Source of the DNA: JBGNFV01 sp049645705
GTDB taxonomy: Bacteria; Bacteroidota; Bacteroidia; Cytophagales; Cyclobacteriaceae
Assembly (NCBI GenBank): GCA_049645705.1
Contig: JBARUK010000088.1
Coordinates: 1-64,000, forward strand
DNA: 64,000 nt
Reading direction: 5' to 3'
Shown here in pieces: positions 1 through 8,028 of this stretch. The position numbers and the translations under genes are program-made. The notes below the pieces were generated by a model. The model was not told the DNA's origin, did no database searches, and saw only the letters and a list, made by a program, of their open reading frames with translations. Each line of letters opens with the position of its first letter. The first letter of the stretch is position 1.

Positions 1-1
1 C

Positions 2-520
2 GTGCTTTGCGTAAATGTATCCATGCATAGGTATATCATGCAAAAATAACTGCTCATACTCGGCCGTGATCACCTCTTCCCCATCCTCATCTAGTGCGCC
101 CCATTTACCATCCAACATAACAAGGCCCAGGCCGTGCATGAAGGGCACCACCTTATCATATATGAAAGGAGTGATGGGCTCTCCCTCGCGGTCCAGGTAG
201 GTGCCCAGGCGCGTGTTGCGGTCCAGTACGGAGGCGCGGTTTTCTACAAAGGGCGAGGTAAAGCCATACTCAAAGGGGATGACGGTATCGCCCGCCTGGT
301 TTACAAAGCCCCAGCGGTCGCCTTTGCGGTAGGGAACGGTATCGGGTACTGCGAAGCGGCGGGCAGACCTGGTCATGGTAGTATCAGTATTGATGACCTT
401 GCTACCGCTGCCTGACTTTTGGGCAGGGGGTGAACTACAGGCTGTAAACCAACATATAAATATGCTGCAAAAGCAGACTATACCGGCGTAGCGCAAGTAT
501 ACAGGCCTATCTGATTTCAT
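2..520 (-). CDS. WG-repeat lipoprotein, 3' end outside window
   Basis: This minus-strand frame starts at ATG 520 and stays open to the window edge, so the C-terminus is missing. The first 28 residues form a lipoprotein signal: a basic start, a hydrophobic stretch and a lipobox FTAC with Cys28. From about residue 65 the sequence has WG-repeat features (KGDRWGFVNQAGDTVIPFEY, then a weaker unit, then DGKWGALDEDGEEVI). WG repeats are beta-rich units common in Bacteroidota surface lipoproteins, and their ligands are mostly unknown. Export and lipid anchoring are inferred from the lipobox. No function beyond a surface or periplasmic WG-repeat protein can be assigned. Confidence 0.85.
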   Translation of the reverse strand, partial: MKSDRPVYLRYAGIVCFCSIFICWFTACSSPPAQKSGSGSKVINTDTTMTRSARRFAVPDTVPYRKGDRWGFVNQAGDTVIPFEYGFTSPFVENRASVLDRNTRLGTYLDREGEPITPFIYDKVVPFMHGLGLVMLDGKWGALDEDGEEVITAEYEQLFLHDIPMHGYIYAKH

Positions 521-716
521 CCATGAAAAATACTACGGTATATGCTGCATAGCCAACCGGAAGTAAGAAAACGATGAAGTTTCAATAGGGCAGGCAGGCA
601 GTATTTAGCTCTCATCTTGCTTAGCTAAACCTTAAACGGGAGGTTACAATCGGGCATTTCATCTATAAAGTTTAAACAACATATTATATTTTCTAACCAA
701 ACAACCAACCCTACCT

Positions 717-1811
717 ATGAAAAATGCTTTTAAGACCTGCGCCATTTGGACTGTAGGCATAATGATGATCTTCTCCTGTTCTGAGGAGCAACCCACTCCG
801 GGCAATAGCCCTGACCAGGGACTGAACAACGAAATAGCCGGCCTGCCCAGGATCGAGTGCGTATGTGAGGACGGTTTCGAAAATGTGAAAAAGGGAACCT
901 ACCGCCTAGGCAGTAAGATCCCCGGCAAATGCGCGGAGGCTATAACAGTAGAAGAGTTCTACCTGCTGGGTGGCGGTACCGTTAATGGAAATGTAACAGT
1001 AGAGCCCGCTCCCAAACCACACATGAGTGGCCAGACGCTTTTTGCCGATAATGCAAACATGCGGTTTGACCTGCCCTGTACGGTAGACGGCCTGTGCCTG
1101 TCCGTATATAACGCTGGAGGTAACCTGAACATTGAGGTAAACGGTGACTTTGTCAACTTTGCCAACTTTCAGGACATAGACGGGACGTCTATTGGCGGAA
1201 CGCAGGTCTCTGTGGAGTATGATAACAATGGCGTTCCTATCAGAATATGTCTGCACGGGCACGTGTCTTCATTCATGATAGGTGGCCAGGAGCTATTTAT
1301 AGATGATCTGTGCCTCGGCGAATGTGTGGAGGAATGCCAGTGCCTGATCGATTTTGAGAGCACCGACCCGGGCCCCTACAGTGTAGGTGATGGCGCCCAA
1401 CTGGATGAGTGCCTGGAAGCACGTTTCACTGATTTTCAGTGGTATAATGGTCAGTGGACAAATGGTGGCACAGCTTTCCTGAACAATGCGCCTACGCCCT
1501 ATATGTCCGGGCAGGCTATGCAACTGGCTAATATAAACATGCAGCTTCTGCTGCCCTGCACCATAGATGGTCTGTGTATGGATGTAGCAGAGTTTGGCGG
1601 TAACCTGAACCTGCATATCAATGGTGATTTTGTCAACTTCAGATCATACGCAGATATAGATGGTATGACTATAGGCGGAGTGGATGTGCATGTCTACTAC
1701 GGCTCTGACGGCAAGCCTCAGCGGGTCTGCTTTGACGGTCCTATCAAAAAGATATTCTTCGGCGGCCAGGAGTTCTTCGTAGATAATATCTGCCTGGGGC
1801 CCTGCTTGTAA
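717..1811 (+). CDS. Lipoprotein with two tandem Cys-rich domains
   Basis: The 364-residue product begins with a lipoprotein signal ending at Cys21 (IFSC). The rest is two copies of a domain of about 155 residues, roughly 47-203 and 206-363. Both copies carry the same landmarks: a CxC start, a single Cys about 25 residues on, an MSGQ motif, LPCT(V/I)DGLC, GGNLN, NGDFVNF, DIDG, IGG, a Cys after the turn, and a closing GGQE(L/F)F(I/V)D(D/N)(L/I)CLG(E/P)C. The conserved cysteines suggest disulphides in an exported, surface-exposed fold. I do not recognise the family. A terminator follows directly, so it is probably the last or only gene of its transcript. Confidence 0.88.
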   Translation: MKNAFKTCAIWTVGIMMIFSCSEEQPTPGNSPDQGLNNEIAGLPRIECVCEDGFENVKKGTYRLGSKIPGKCAEAITVEEFYLLGGGTVNGNVTVEPAPKPHMSGQTLFADNANMRFDLPCTVDGLCLSVYNAGGNLNIEVNGDFVNFANFQDIDGTSIGGTQVSVEYDNNGVPIRICLHGHVSSFMIGGQELFIDDLCLGECVEECQCLIDFESTDPGPYSVGDGAQLDECLEARFTDFQWYNGQWTNGGTAFLNNAPTPYMSGQAMQLANINMQLLLPCTIDGLCMDVAEFGGNLNLHINGDFVNFRSYADIDGMTIGGVDVHVYYGSDGKPQRVCFDGPIKKIFFGGQEFFVDNICLGPCL

Positions 1812-1830
1812 TAGTGTATACCTAAAGCTT

Positions 1831-1859
1831 ATAGCCGCCCGGGGGCGGCTATTTTTTTT
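1831..1859 (+). terminator. Rho-independent terminator of the Cys-rich lipoprotein gene
   Basis: A ten-base perfect inverted repeat (1831-1840 with 1843-1852) is followed by a run of eight T (1852-1859), 20 bases after the stop codon. Confidence 0.85.
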
Positions 1860-2260
1860 ATCACTTTTCCGTACCGGATTACGACAAAAGATCGAGCGCC
1901 GACATTCATCGAATAATTCAATGTTATCAAATTGTTACCCCGGAAATAAAATCTGTCTGCCCGGGCGCTGAATTCTAAAATGAATAGACTAAAGTCAGTG
2001 AGCATATAAACGAAGGCTCTCTCACATAAGCTCACTAAATAGCAGAAATAAGAACTTTTCATAGGCTGCACCTTACCAGGTAGCCTAGAGGGCGTCTCAT
2101 CAAAATAATGAACACCGTTATACTTCTTTTTTTACATCGATTTTAATTTTTGGCGGGTAGCCATTTCCTATTTTTTTACAATTAAAAAGCTGCAACCTTT
2201 GTGTCATCGGATAAGTATTTATCCTCATTATTCACCAAAAAAAATTTACAAACTAACTAA
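1860..2260. other. Gene-free stretch before the CHAP gene
   Basis: About 400 AT-rich bases without a convincing gene. The only open frame here, on the minus strand, has no recognisable composition or motif. AACCTTTG at 2194-2201 matches six of eight positions of the Bacteroidota -7 element (TAnnTTTG), but no TTG lies at the expected upstream distance. It is therefore only a weak promoter candidate for the gene at 2261. Confidence 0.4.
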
Positions 2261-2701
2261 ATGAAACAAACTTCTCTCTTCGGTTCAATGATGCTTGCCA
2301 TCATGATGTTCGTTGTATTTTCATGCAATGATGCCACCATCGAAGACCCTCAACCAGTCGGAGAAATCAAACAAGACGAATCTGCTGCTCATAGCAGTTG
2401 TACCGGCTCATGCTGGGACTGCTACCAGTACGTAAAGTGTCGCCTGGACAACAACCTCCCCGGTTACTGGGGAGCTATCGCTCAAAAGAAAGCGAATATC
2501 AATACCTACACCCCTTCTGTGGGTGCAGTAGTAATCCTCTACGGTACTGGCTATGATTCATACTATGGTCATATGGCACTGGTAACCTCTGTAACTACCA
2601 GCAACATTACTGTGGATGAAGGCAACTGGAACGGCACCTGCTCACAAGGTCGCTCTATCTCACGTACAGATAGCCGCATCCAGGGTTATTACAGAAGATA
2701 A
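2261..2701 (+). CDS. Small CHAP-domain lipoprotein (putative cell-wall hydrolase)
   Basis: The 146-residue product has a lipoprotein signal with lipobox VFSC (Cys22), a short linker, and a minimal CHAP domain of the NlpC/P60 cysteine peptidase superfamily. The expected landmarks are present: CWDCYQYVK with the likely nucleophile Cys54, a GA-VV(I/L) strand, YYGHMALV with His104, and a polar third position in VDEGNWNG (Glu120 or Asn122). CHAP enzymes are amidases or endopeptidases that cut peptidoglycan cross-bridges or glutathionyl-spermidine. Here the lipid anchor suggests action at the envelope. The domain is nearly the whole protein, with no binding repeats. Three further cysteines (47, 51, 60) surround the nucleophile, so disulphides are possible. 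It has its own terminator. Confidence 0.82.
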   Translation: MKQTSLFGSMMLAIMMFVVFSCNDATIEDPQPVGEIKQDESAAHSSCTGSCWDCYQYVKCRLDNNLPGYWGAIAQKKANINTYTPSVGAVVILYGTGYDSYYGHMALVTSVTTSNITVDEGNWNGTCSQGRSISRTDSRIQGYYRR

Positions 2702-2731
2702 GATCTGTGATTTTGTTAGTAAATTGATAAG

Positions 2732-2760
2732 AAAGCCCGCCCAAAAGCGGGCTTTTTTTT
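2732..2760 (+). terminator. Terminator of the CHAP lipoprotein gene
   Basis: Nine-base arms (2732-2740 and 2747-2755) around a six-base loop, followed by T to 2760, 31 bases after the stop codon. Confidence 0.88.
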
Positions 2761-2840
2761 GTGCGGTTTTGCGAGAGTTGGTATGACTATTTGCCGCCCT
2801 AACCTATAAACGGGTATGTGTAACTAACTACTAAGATGAT

Positions 2841-4679
2841 ATGGCATGGTTAATCCCCAATCGCCCGCGATTACAACTACTTAAAGCAGAGGCCCAACCC
2901 GCCTTTTACAAATACATAGACACGCCGGACTTCTCCTATGGCAGGTGGCGTGCAGAAAGCATGGACCCGAACGGGACGTTCCGGATAGGAACGTTCGAAA
3001 ATGCACCGGCTGCCAAAGTGGCCATAATCGGTGCAGGGCTGGCAGGACTGTCTTCTGCCTACGAGCTGCTGAAGTGCGGAGTAGACGTGACCCTGTTCGA
3101 GGCCAGCGAGCGGATAGGCGGCAGGCTGTACAGTAAAAAGTTTGAAGAGGGAAGCCCCGAAATAGCAGAGCTGGGGGCCATGCGCTTTCCCCCTTCCGAG
3201 GAGCTGCTCTTCGACTACTTCCGCGAATTTGACATAGAGACTACGCCGGACTTCCCTGATCCTCTCAGCGTCAACACGACCATCAGCTATAAGAAAAAAA
3301 CGCACCATGTAAAGGCTGATGGCAAGGTTCCGAAAGAATTTCACAGGGTGAATGCCGGTTGGAACGCCCTGATGGAAGAAGGCGCCACGGTGACCTATAC
3401 GGATGCTTCCGGCAAGCAGCAGACCGTAAACCTGGTAGCACCTAACGCCCTGGAGAGGGCCATGCAACTGGATGAAAACGGCAACTCAAGAAACCCGGAG
3501 CTGGATCCGGTAGCGGCCTGGAAGGACTACCTGGCAGTATTTAATAACAAAAGCCTGTTTGACGGCCTGGTCACCATCTTTAACGGGCCTAACCCGCCCG
3601 GCGGGCAGGCCTGGAACTACCCGGAAGACTACGAACGCTTCGCCTCACTGGGCGCAGGCTTCGGAGGCTTCGGCCCACTCTACGAAGCCGCCTTCCTGGA
3701 GATCATCCGCCTGGTAGTAAACGGCCTGGAGACTAACCAGGTATTCGTACCCGGTGGTATAGAAACAGTAGCCTACAGGCTCTATAATCAAACCATATCT
3801 GTGCCCGGAGGCGGGCAATCGTCTGTATCAGAAAACTGCCGCACCAATGCCCCAGTAGGTGGTGTGTATGAGCAGGATGGTAAGATCCTCGTCGTATCTC
3901 CCGAAGGTAAGAGTATGGGCCTATACGACAGGGTGATCGTAGCCACTACGCAGCGGTCTATGGAGATAGACAGCAACCTGGGCCTGTTTACGGACTTCGA
4001 CCTGGACCCGGAAAGGAAAGCAGGACCCACTATGCCTGCGGAAACGGCCCAGGCTATCCGGGATATCCATATTATGAATTCTTCCAAGACCTTTATCCGT
4101 ACCAAAACGAAGTTTTGGGAAGACCTGCCCGAAGGTACGCGCTGCATACTCAGCGACTCCCTATCTGCCAACCTGTACACGCTGGACTATGGCGGGGCCA
4201 ACGGGGTGGTGCTGGTATCCTACGTATGGGGCGATCAGTCCATCAAACAAGTGGCTTTCCAGAATCCGGTGCAGCGCCTGGCCATGCTGAGGGAGGCCAT
4301 CCGCCCCTTTGCCCCTGAGTTTGCCAAGCAGCTGGTACCGCTGAATGATGACTACGAGACCAATGTACAGATGATAGACTGGGAGCTGAAGCCGCACTAC
4401 TACGGCGCCTTTAAGCTGAGCCGCCCCGGCCAGGACCACTACGTTCAAAACGCCTTCTTCCACTTTCAGGAAGCGGCACAGGCCAAGGAAGGCCAGGTAT
4501 ACCTGGCAGGTGACTCTATATCATGGACGGGCGGCTGGACAGAAGGTGCCCTGCAGACTGCCATGAATGCCTGCTGTGCGGTGGTGAAATCACTAGGCGG
4601 CAAACTGAACGCCCCAGAGTATAATCCGCTGAATACGCTGAAGGCGGATACCTATGATTATGATGTGGCGAATAGCTAA
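2841..4679 (+). CDS. Flavin amine oxidase (tryptophan monooxygenase / L-amino-acid oxidase family)
   Basis: This 612-residue flavoprotein belongs to the amine oxidase superfamily. An FAD-binding GAGLAGL Rossmann turn is at residues 64-70, followed by an acidic strand end (LFEAS) and the GGR pair of the family. AELGAMRFPPSEELL and the C-terminal GDSISWTGGWTEGALQ (from residue 557) are the features that place it with tryptophan 2-monooxygenase (IaaM) and bacterial L-amino-acid oxidases rather than polyamine or histone-type oxidases. These enzymes oxidise the alpha-amino group of amino acids with oxygen. The exact substrate cannot be read from the sequence. There is no signal peptide, so it is probably cytoplasmic. 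It is flanked by its own terminator. Confidence 0.85.
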   Translation: MAWLIPNRPRLQLLKAEAQPAFYKYIDTPDFSYGRWRAESMDPNGTFRIGTFENAPAAKVAIIGAGLAGLSSAYELLKCGVDVTLFEASERIGGRLYSKKFEEGSPEIAELGAMRFPPSEELLFDYFREFDIETTPDFPDPLSVNTTISYKKKTHHVKADGKVPKEFHRVNAGWNALMEEGATVTYTDASGKQQTVNLVAPNALERAMQLDENGNSRNPELDPVAAWKDYLAVFNNKSLFDGLVTIFNGPNPPGGQAWNYPEDYERFASLGAGFGGFGPLYEAAFLEIIRLVVNGLETNQVFVPGGIETVAYRLYNQTISVPGGGQSSVSENCRTNAPVGGVYEQDGKILVVSPEGKSMGLYDRVIVATTQRSMEIDSNLGLFTDFDLDPERKAGPTMPAETAQAIRDIHIMNSSKTFIRTKTKFWEDLPEGTRCILSDSLSANLYTLDYGGANGVVLVSYVWGDQSIKQVAFQNPVQRLAMLREAIRPFAPEFAKQLVPLNDDYETNVQMIDWELKPHYYGAFKLSRPGQDHYVQNAFFHFQEAAQAKEGQVYLAGDSISWTGGWTEGALQTAMNACCAVVKSLGGKLNAPEYNPLNTLKADTYDYDVANS

Positions 4680-4702
4680 GAAAACCATACATAGCTAGCA
4701 AC

Positions 4703-4734
4703 AAAAAAAGCCTACTGTATAGCGGGCTTTTTTT
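4703..4734 (+). terminator. Terminator of the amine oxidase gene
   Basis: Ten-base arms rich in A/T with a GCC/GGC core (4703-4712 and 4725-4734), ending in a run of T, 24 bases after the stop. Confidence 0.75.
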
Positions 4735-5082
4735 ATGCAGATATCGGCAATGGCATGGGTACATTAAGCACAGATCAGGCAACGTACGACCGTTGACCTG
4801 AAATTTGAAGGAATTAGCATGCTGCGCTGGCCCACCTCTGATATTAAAACACACCGGAGTATTTTAATATCAGTCTCCTCCCCATATCCGGGAGGAGAGT
4901 TTTGGTGCTTTGCATTTGTTTCTGCCTGGTTCATTCCCCGGGGTGGCATTTGGTGCTTTTGTCTCATAGGGTTCCGGTTAGGCCAGGCATTTCAACCGCC
5001 CCTGAATAAGAAAGAACATTGGTTTCTCTCATTCGTCCCCTACTTACAAAGGCCATAGCCCGGGAATGGCTCGTTAAGCTCG
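4735..5082. other. Gene-free stretch holding two adjacent hairpins and a short direct repeat
   Basis: No convincing gene. A 79-codon plus-strand frame (4819-5058) runs through the hairpins and resembles no protein known to me. Downstream of the hairpins the word TTTGGTGCTTT occurs twice (around 4901 and 4950) with a CCCCGGGG palindrome between the copies. The stretch lies between a plus-strand and a minus-strand gene, both ending towards it. Confidence 0.5.
4838..4898. repeat. Two back-to-back perfect inverted repeats
   Basis: The first hairpin has perfect 12-base arms, 4838-4849 (CTGATATTAAAA) and 4862-4873, with a 12-base loop. The second starts at the next base and has perfect 9-base arms, 4874-4882 (TCTCCTCCC) and 4890-4898, with a 7-base loop. 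Neither is followed by a T run on the plus strand, so an ordinary terminator is unlikely. The role is unknown. A structured RNA or an extragenic repeat element is possible. Confidence 0.8.
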
Positions 5083-5583
5083 CTATTTCCTGCCTTTTGC
5101 TTTGGCGCGGAGGCGCTCGAGCTTTTTGGGGCCGTAGGCTTTTAGTTTTTTCAGGGCTTTGTGCTCCTGTATGTCTATAAGGCCCACTATGGCAGACGGC
5201 TCGCCATTTTCTTCCATGTGCTTGCGCAGTTGGGGAAGAAGCTTTAGCGTGTGCAGGGCTTCGTTGTAGTTCTTCTCCGCCACGGCCAGTTGGCGTTTGG
5301 CTCTCTGCTTTTCAAAGGCCGCTTCCTTCTTCAGGCGTTTGCGTTCTTCTTTGGCTTCGGCGTCCAGTTTTTTGAGCAATGCAGCGGTCTTTTTATCCGG
5401 AGCGGCTCCCGATAGTTCATTTAATTTTTGCTGTAGTTGTGCCGCTTTCATATGCGCTTTGGTTGGCAGGTCGCGTTCACCCAACTCTGCCATAGATAGC
5501 AGGCTTCGTTGCACCCCCAGGTATCCGGCAAGCTCCGCCTGCGTCCAGCCAATTTGATTTCTGATGTCAGTTAACCAATCCAT
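5083..5583 (-). CDS. XRE-type helix-turn-helix regulator with Lys-rich C-terminus
   Basis: The product is 166 residues from ATG 5583. Residues 1-40 form a Cro/C1-type helix-turn-helix (IRNQIGWTQAELAGYLGVQR, then SLLSMAE). The rest is highly charged, probably helical or coiled coil, and ends in a basic tail (RAKAKGRK). An upstream in-frame ATG at 5637 would add 18 residues, but those codons run through the TTGCCACA array and lack domain character, so the inner ATG is preferred. The gene lies just downstream of a helicase pseudogene on the same strand, which suggests it may be the surviving controller of a lost accessory module. Autorepression through the array is an inference. Confidence 0.8.
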   Translation of the reverse strand: MDWLTDIRNQIGWTQAELAGYLGVQRSLLSMAELGERDLPTKAHMKAAQLQQKLNELSGAAPDKKTAALLKKLDAEAKEERKRLKKEAAFEKQRAKRQLAVAEKNYNEALHTLKLLPQLRKHMEENGEPSAIVGLIDIQEHKALKKLKAYGPKKLERLRAKAKGRK

Positions 5584-5600
5584 AAATCTGCTTGTCTTTG

Positions 5601-5690
5601 TGTGGCAATTCTTCTTCGGCGTAAAAATATGCCACAAAACTGTGGCAATGAAACTGTGGCAAAAAAAATTGCCACAAAATTTTTGCCACA
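5601..5690. promoter_or_regulatory. Six-copy TTGCCACA/TGTGGCAA operator-like array
   Basis: The word TGTGGCA or its complement occurs six times in 90 bases: TGTGGCA at 5601-5607, 5641-5647 and 5655-5661, and TGCCACA at 5630-5636, 5670-5676 and 5684-5690. Each copy is extended by one further A/T base to give TGTGGCAA or TTGCCACA (TGCCACAA for the 5630 copy). Copies face each other in pairs and so form several inverted repeats. The array sits between the 3' end of the helicase relic and the start of the XRE gene, where its promoter must lie. Binding by that regulator is inferred from position only. Confidence 0.8.
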
Positions 5691-5714
5691 GAAAATTTCG
5701 GTAGCGGTAAGCGC

Positions 5715-6816
5715 TTATCCCCGGGCTTGGACCCGATAGCCGTCAGGCCGCTGGCTCTTGCAGTCTGTAACAATGTAGAGCTAGGCGCTCTGGCCTAGCT
5801 GGGCCAGGCGGTTGTACTCGTTTTCGCTAAGCATGACACTACCATCGCTGCCGCTACGGCCTTTTAACTTCTATATACCTTTTTATGTGCTTGCGGCTGG
5901 TGCTGCGTATGTCGTAGCCTTCGTTTTCTGCGCTTACGTCTTCGGGTGTTCAGTGCTGGCTGCGCTCGTACTCCATGGCGGTGTGCATGGCTATTGCCTC
6001 GGTCTCATCGTCACGCTGCATGCCAAAGGTGCTGGTAAACTCTAGCTCGGTAAGGGGCACCACGTAGGCACAGCCGAGTATTTCGGGCTCGCGGGAGCTT
6101 AATTGCAGCATTTGGTCAAGCTGCTGCAGGCGTTCCTGCTTTTTGCCTATCAGGAAGCGCTTGCGCTCTTCCAGCTTTTGCAGCTTCTATTCGGTGCGGC
6201 TGTCGCGGCCGTATAGTACCTTCTTTTGTAGTTCGCTTATCTCACCCTGCAGTCGCCTATTACGGTAGTAAAGGCGGTTTCCAGGTATTCTCTTCGCTTG
6301 CTGGTATCGTCCTGTACGCGGGTATTGGTGGCCTCATATTGTGGCTCAGTAATGTTGGTAAAGCTCCAGCTCATGACCTCGTCATCAGCATGCCCGCCCG
6401 GGGGCACTATCTCTTTGGCAAACTCCCGGGGCGGGTGCAGGTCTATAAACTTGGCGGGGCTGGTAAGGGTAAAGTTGCCCTGGCTGTCCATGGCTACAAA
6501 GTGCAGGCGCTCATCGGCCAGGCTGTCGCCGGTGGCACTATGGCGCTGATCGGCTATCTGGCTGCGCACATAAAAGGCGTGGTAGGGCTCCCGCTCATCG
6601 GGTGTGACGAGTATGGTGCCCTGGAGTATCGGCGGGTATGACTTTGCTATTGGTGCGCTTAGAGTTGACCCCCTCATAGCTGATAGAAATACGGCTGCCA
6701 AGGGGCCGTACCCTTGTGACTTTTACCGGCTCGGCAGAGATGAGGTTTTTGATGATCTGGTTTTGTAGTGCTTCGGGGTTTGTATTAAGTGATCCGTTGT
6801 CGTTCATGCCGGGCAT
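5715..6816 (-). pseudogene. Decayed SNF2-type helicase with DUF3883 C-terminus
   Basis: Reading the minus strand from ATG 6816 through changing frames gives pieces in the order of one large protein. First comes an N-terminal head of about 60 residues (QIIKNLISAEPVKVTRVRPL...ISYEGVNSKRTNSKVI) like that of large defence-type SNF2 helicases. Then a C-terminal segment follows (TILVTPDEREPYHAFYVRSQ, TSPAKFIDL). Next is a helical stretch (LEERKRFLIGKKQERLQQLD). The last is a DUF3883 domain (AMEYERSQ, TPEDVSAENEGYDIRSTS, RYIEVK, then after a shift SGSDGSVMLSENEYNRLAQL). In-frame stops are at 6187-6189, 5950-5952 and 5781-5783. Frameshifts lie near 6630, 6260 and 5862. The helicase motor itself, about 650 residues or more, is missing between the first two pieces. 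The gene is dead. Confidence 0.85.
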
Positions 6817-7648
6817 AGTATTATTTGCTGCTCAAATATATGATTATAATCGGTACTGCACAGTTACTGGGTGAGGAAAGGTAATAACAAATGACGCTCT
6901 GTCATTTGCTACCACTACCGGCCCAGGTTTGGTTTTCTTCCAAACAGCCCATTAGTATAGCCAGCTACTCTGCCATACACCAGGCATAGACCTTGAAACA
7001 GCCCTTCGCAATAAACTTAAATTGATACACAGAAAATACCCCGTAGATAAGGCATAGGGTAGTAATAAGAAATATGATGAGTTAGAGTGAAGGTCAGCAT
7101 TATTCACACTATTTAACTTTTTTGACACACCATATACAGCTCCAATTCTAGCTTTAGTCGTCTGGAGGAGAAGCAAATTCACACTTGGCATGTGATTATT
7201 TCATTGAATAAAGCCGAAAATTATACCCTCAATTGGTTAATTTCTCACAAAAAAGACACTTTTATCATAATATCACTATGTGGTTGATATTTAGAAGGTC
7301 ATTCAGATCTTTGTTACGTTGCTTATCGCACCCGCTAATGGAATAGTCTCTCTTACTAACCTTAGGATAGTCTACACCTCAAGGCACAAAACGTATACAT
7401 ATTGTAATAAACCTATCAACAGACCATATATTTACTCAAATATCTGCCAGGGATTGAAATAAATACGTTAAAAGTTTTAAAAAACCGGGTTTTATCGCTT
7501 CATTTGTCTGTCTGCTGAAAAAAGCACAAACATTTCTCAGCGGAATTAATTACTATATTAAGGTTTTTTTAATACTCCCTGATTTTCGGGACACGGGTAC
7601 TTTATACAAACCCGAACCTATCCTATTTATTTATTACGTTTTCACTGC
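6817..7648. other. Long gene-free stretch upstream of the helicase relic
   Basis: About 830 AT-rich bases without a convincing gene, tRNA or terminator. An 8-base perfect inverted repeat (CAAATGAC at 6888-6895, complement at 6901-6908) with a 5-base loop lies about 70 bases upstream of the relic start and could be an old operator. A 79-codon minus-strand frame at 6952-7191 has no domain-like composition. The stretch may be further debris of the lost accessory module, but nothing in it can be named. Confidence 0.4.
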
Positions 7649-8011
7649 ATGAGCGAAATTAGTGTTAAACTGGGACTTCATGAAAATGATCCCAAGGACG
7701 AGCCATTTACCATGAATCTGGTAATGGAAGAAGAGCAGAATATGCGCGGCGAATATGCCACTACTGTTATCGACGAATTTGACGAGGAGATCATAACGCT
7801 TTGTCACGAGGAGATCCCCGAGCTGGTAGATCAAACGGTGGAGTTTCTGAACGAGCACGGCTACTTTATAGACGGTAAGATCCGTAAATCGGGCAAAATA
7901 GCCCGTAAGATGTACAGGGGTCTGCGAATGAAGACCAGCCGCAAGCATGGAGAGGAAGCTATCAAGGAAGATGAGCTTGCCGATGCCATACCTCCTATGC
8001 CCGTTTTTTAA
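7649..8011 (+). CDS. Acidic hypothetical protein
   Basis: 120 residues from ATG, with no signal peptide or membrane segment. The N-terminal two thirds are acidic (MEEEQNM, DEFDEEI, CHEEIPE). A basic patch (KIRKSGKIARKMYRGLRMKT) follows, and the protein ends in a proline-containing tail (PPMPVF). The charge segregation suggests a small soluble protein with a protein or nucleic-acid contact, but this is only inference. I do not recognise the family. Downstream genes are on the opposite strand. Confidence 0.7.
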   Translation: MSEISVKLGLHENDPKDEPFTMNLVMEEEQNMRGEYATTVIDEFDEEIITLCHEEIPELVDQTVEFLNEHGYFIDGKIRKSGKIARKMYRGLRMKTSRKHGEEAIKEDELADAIPPMPVF

Positions 8012-8028
8012 ATATATACACCCGCGTT

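Noticed and set aside
4838..4898. CRISPR-like repeats
   Set aside because: The two hairpins have different sequences and no spacers; no regular repeat array exists.
4819..5058. 79-codon plus-strand frame across the twin hairpins
   Set aside because: Cys/Phe/Trp-rich composition without signal or domain and complete overlap with inverted repeats indicate a chance frame.
5584..5637. Longer XRE protein starting at 5637
   Set aside because: The extra 18 codons lie in the box array and have no domain; the inner ATG at 5583 begins the helix-turn-helix domain directly.
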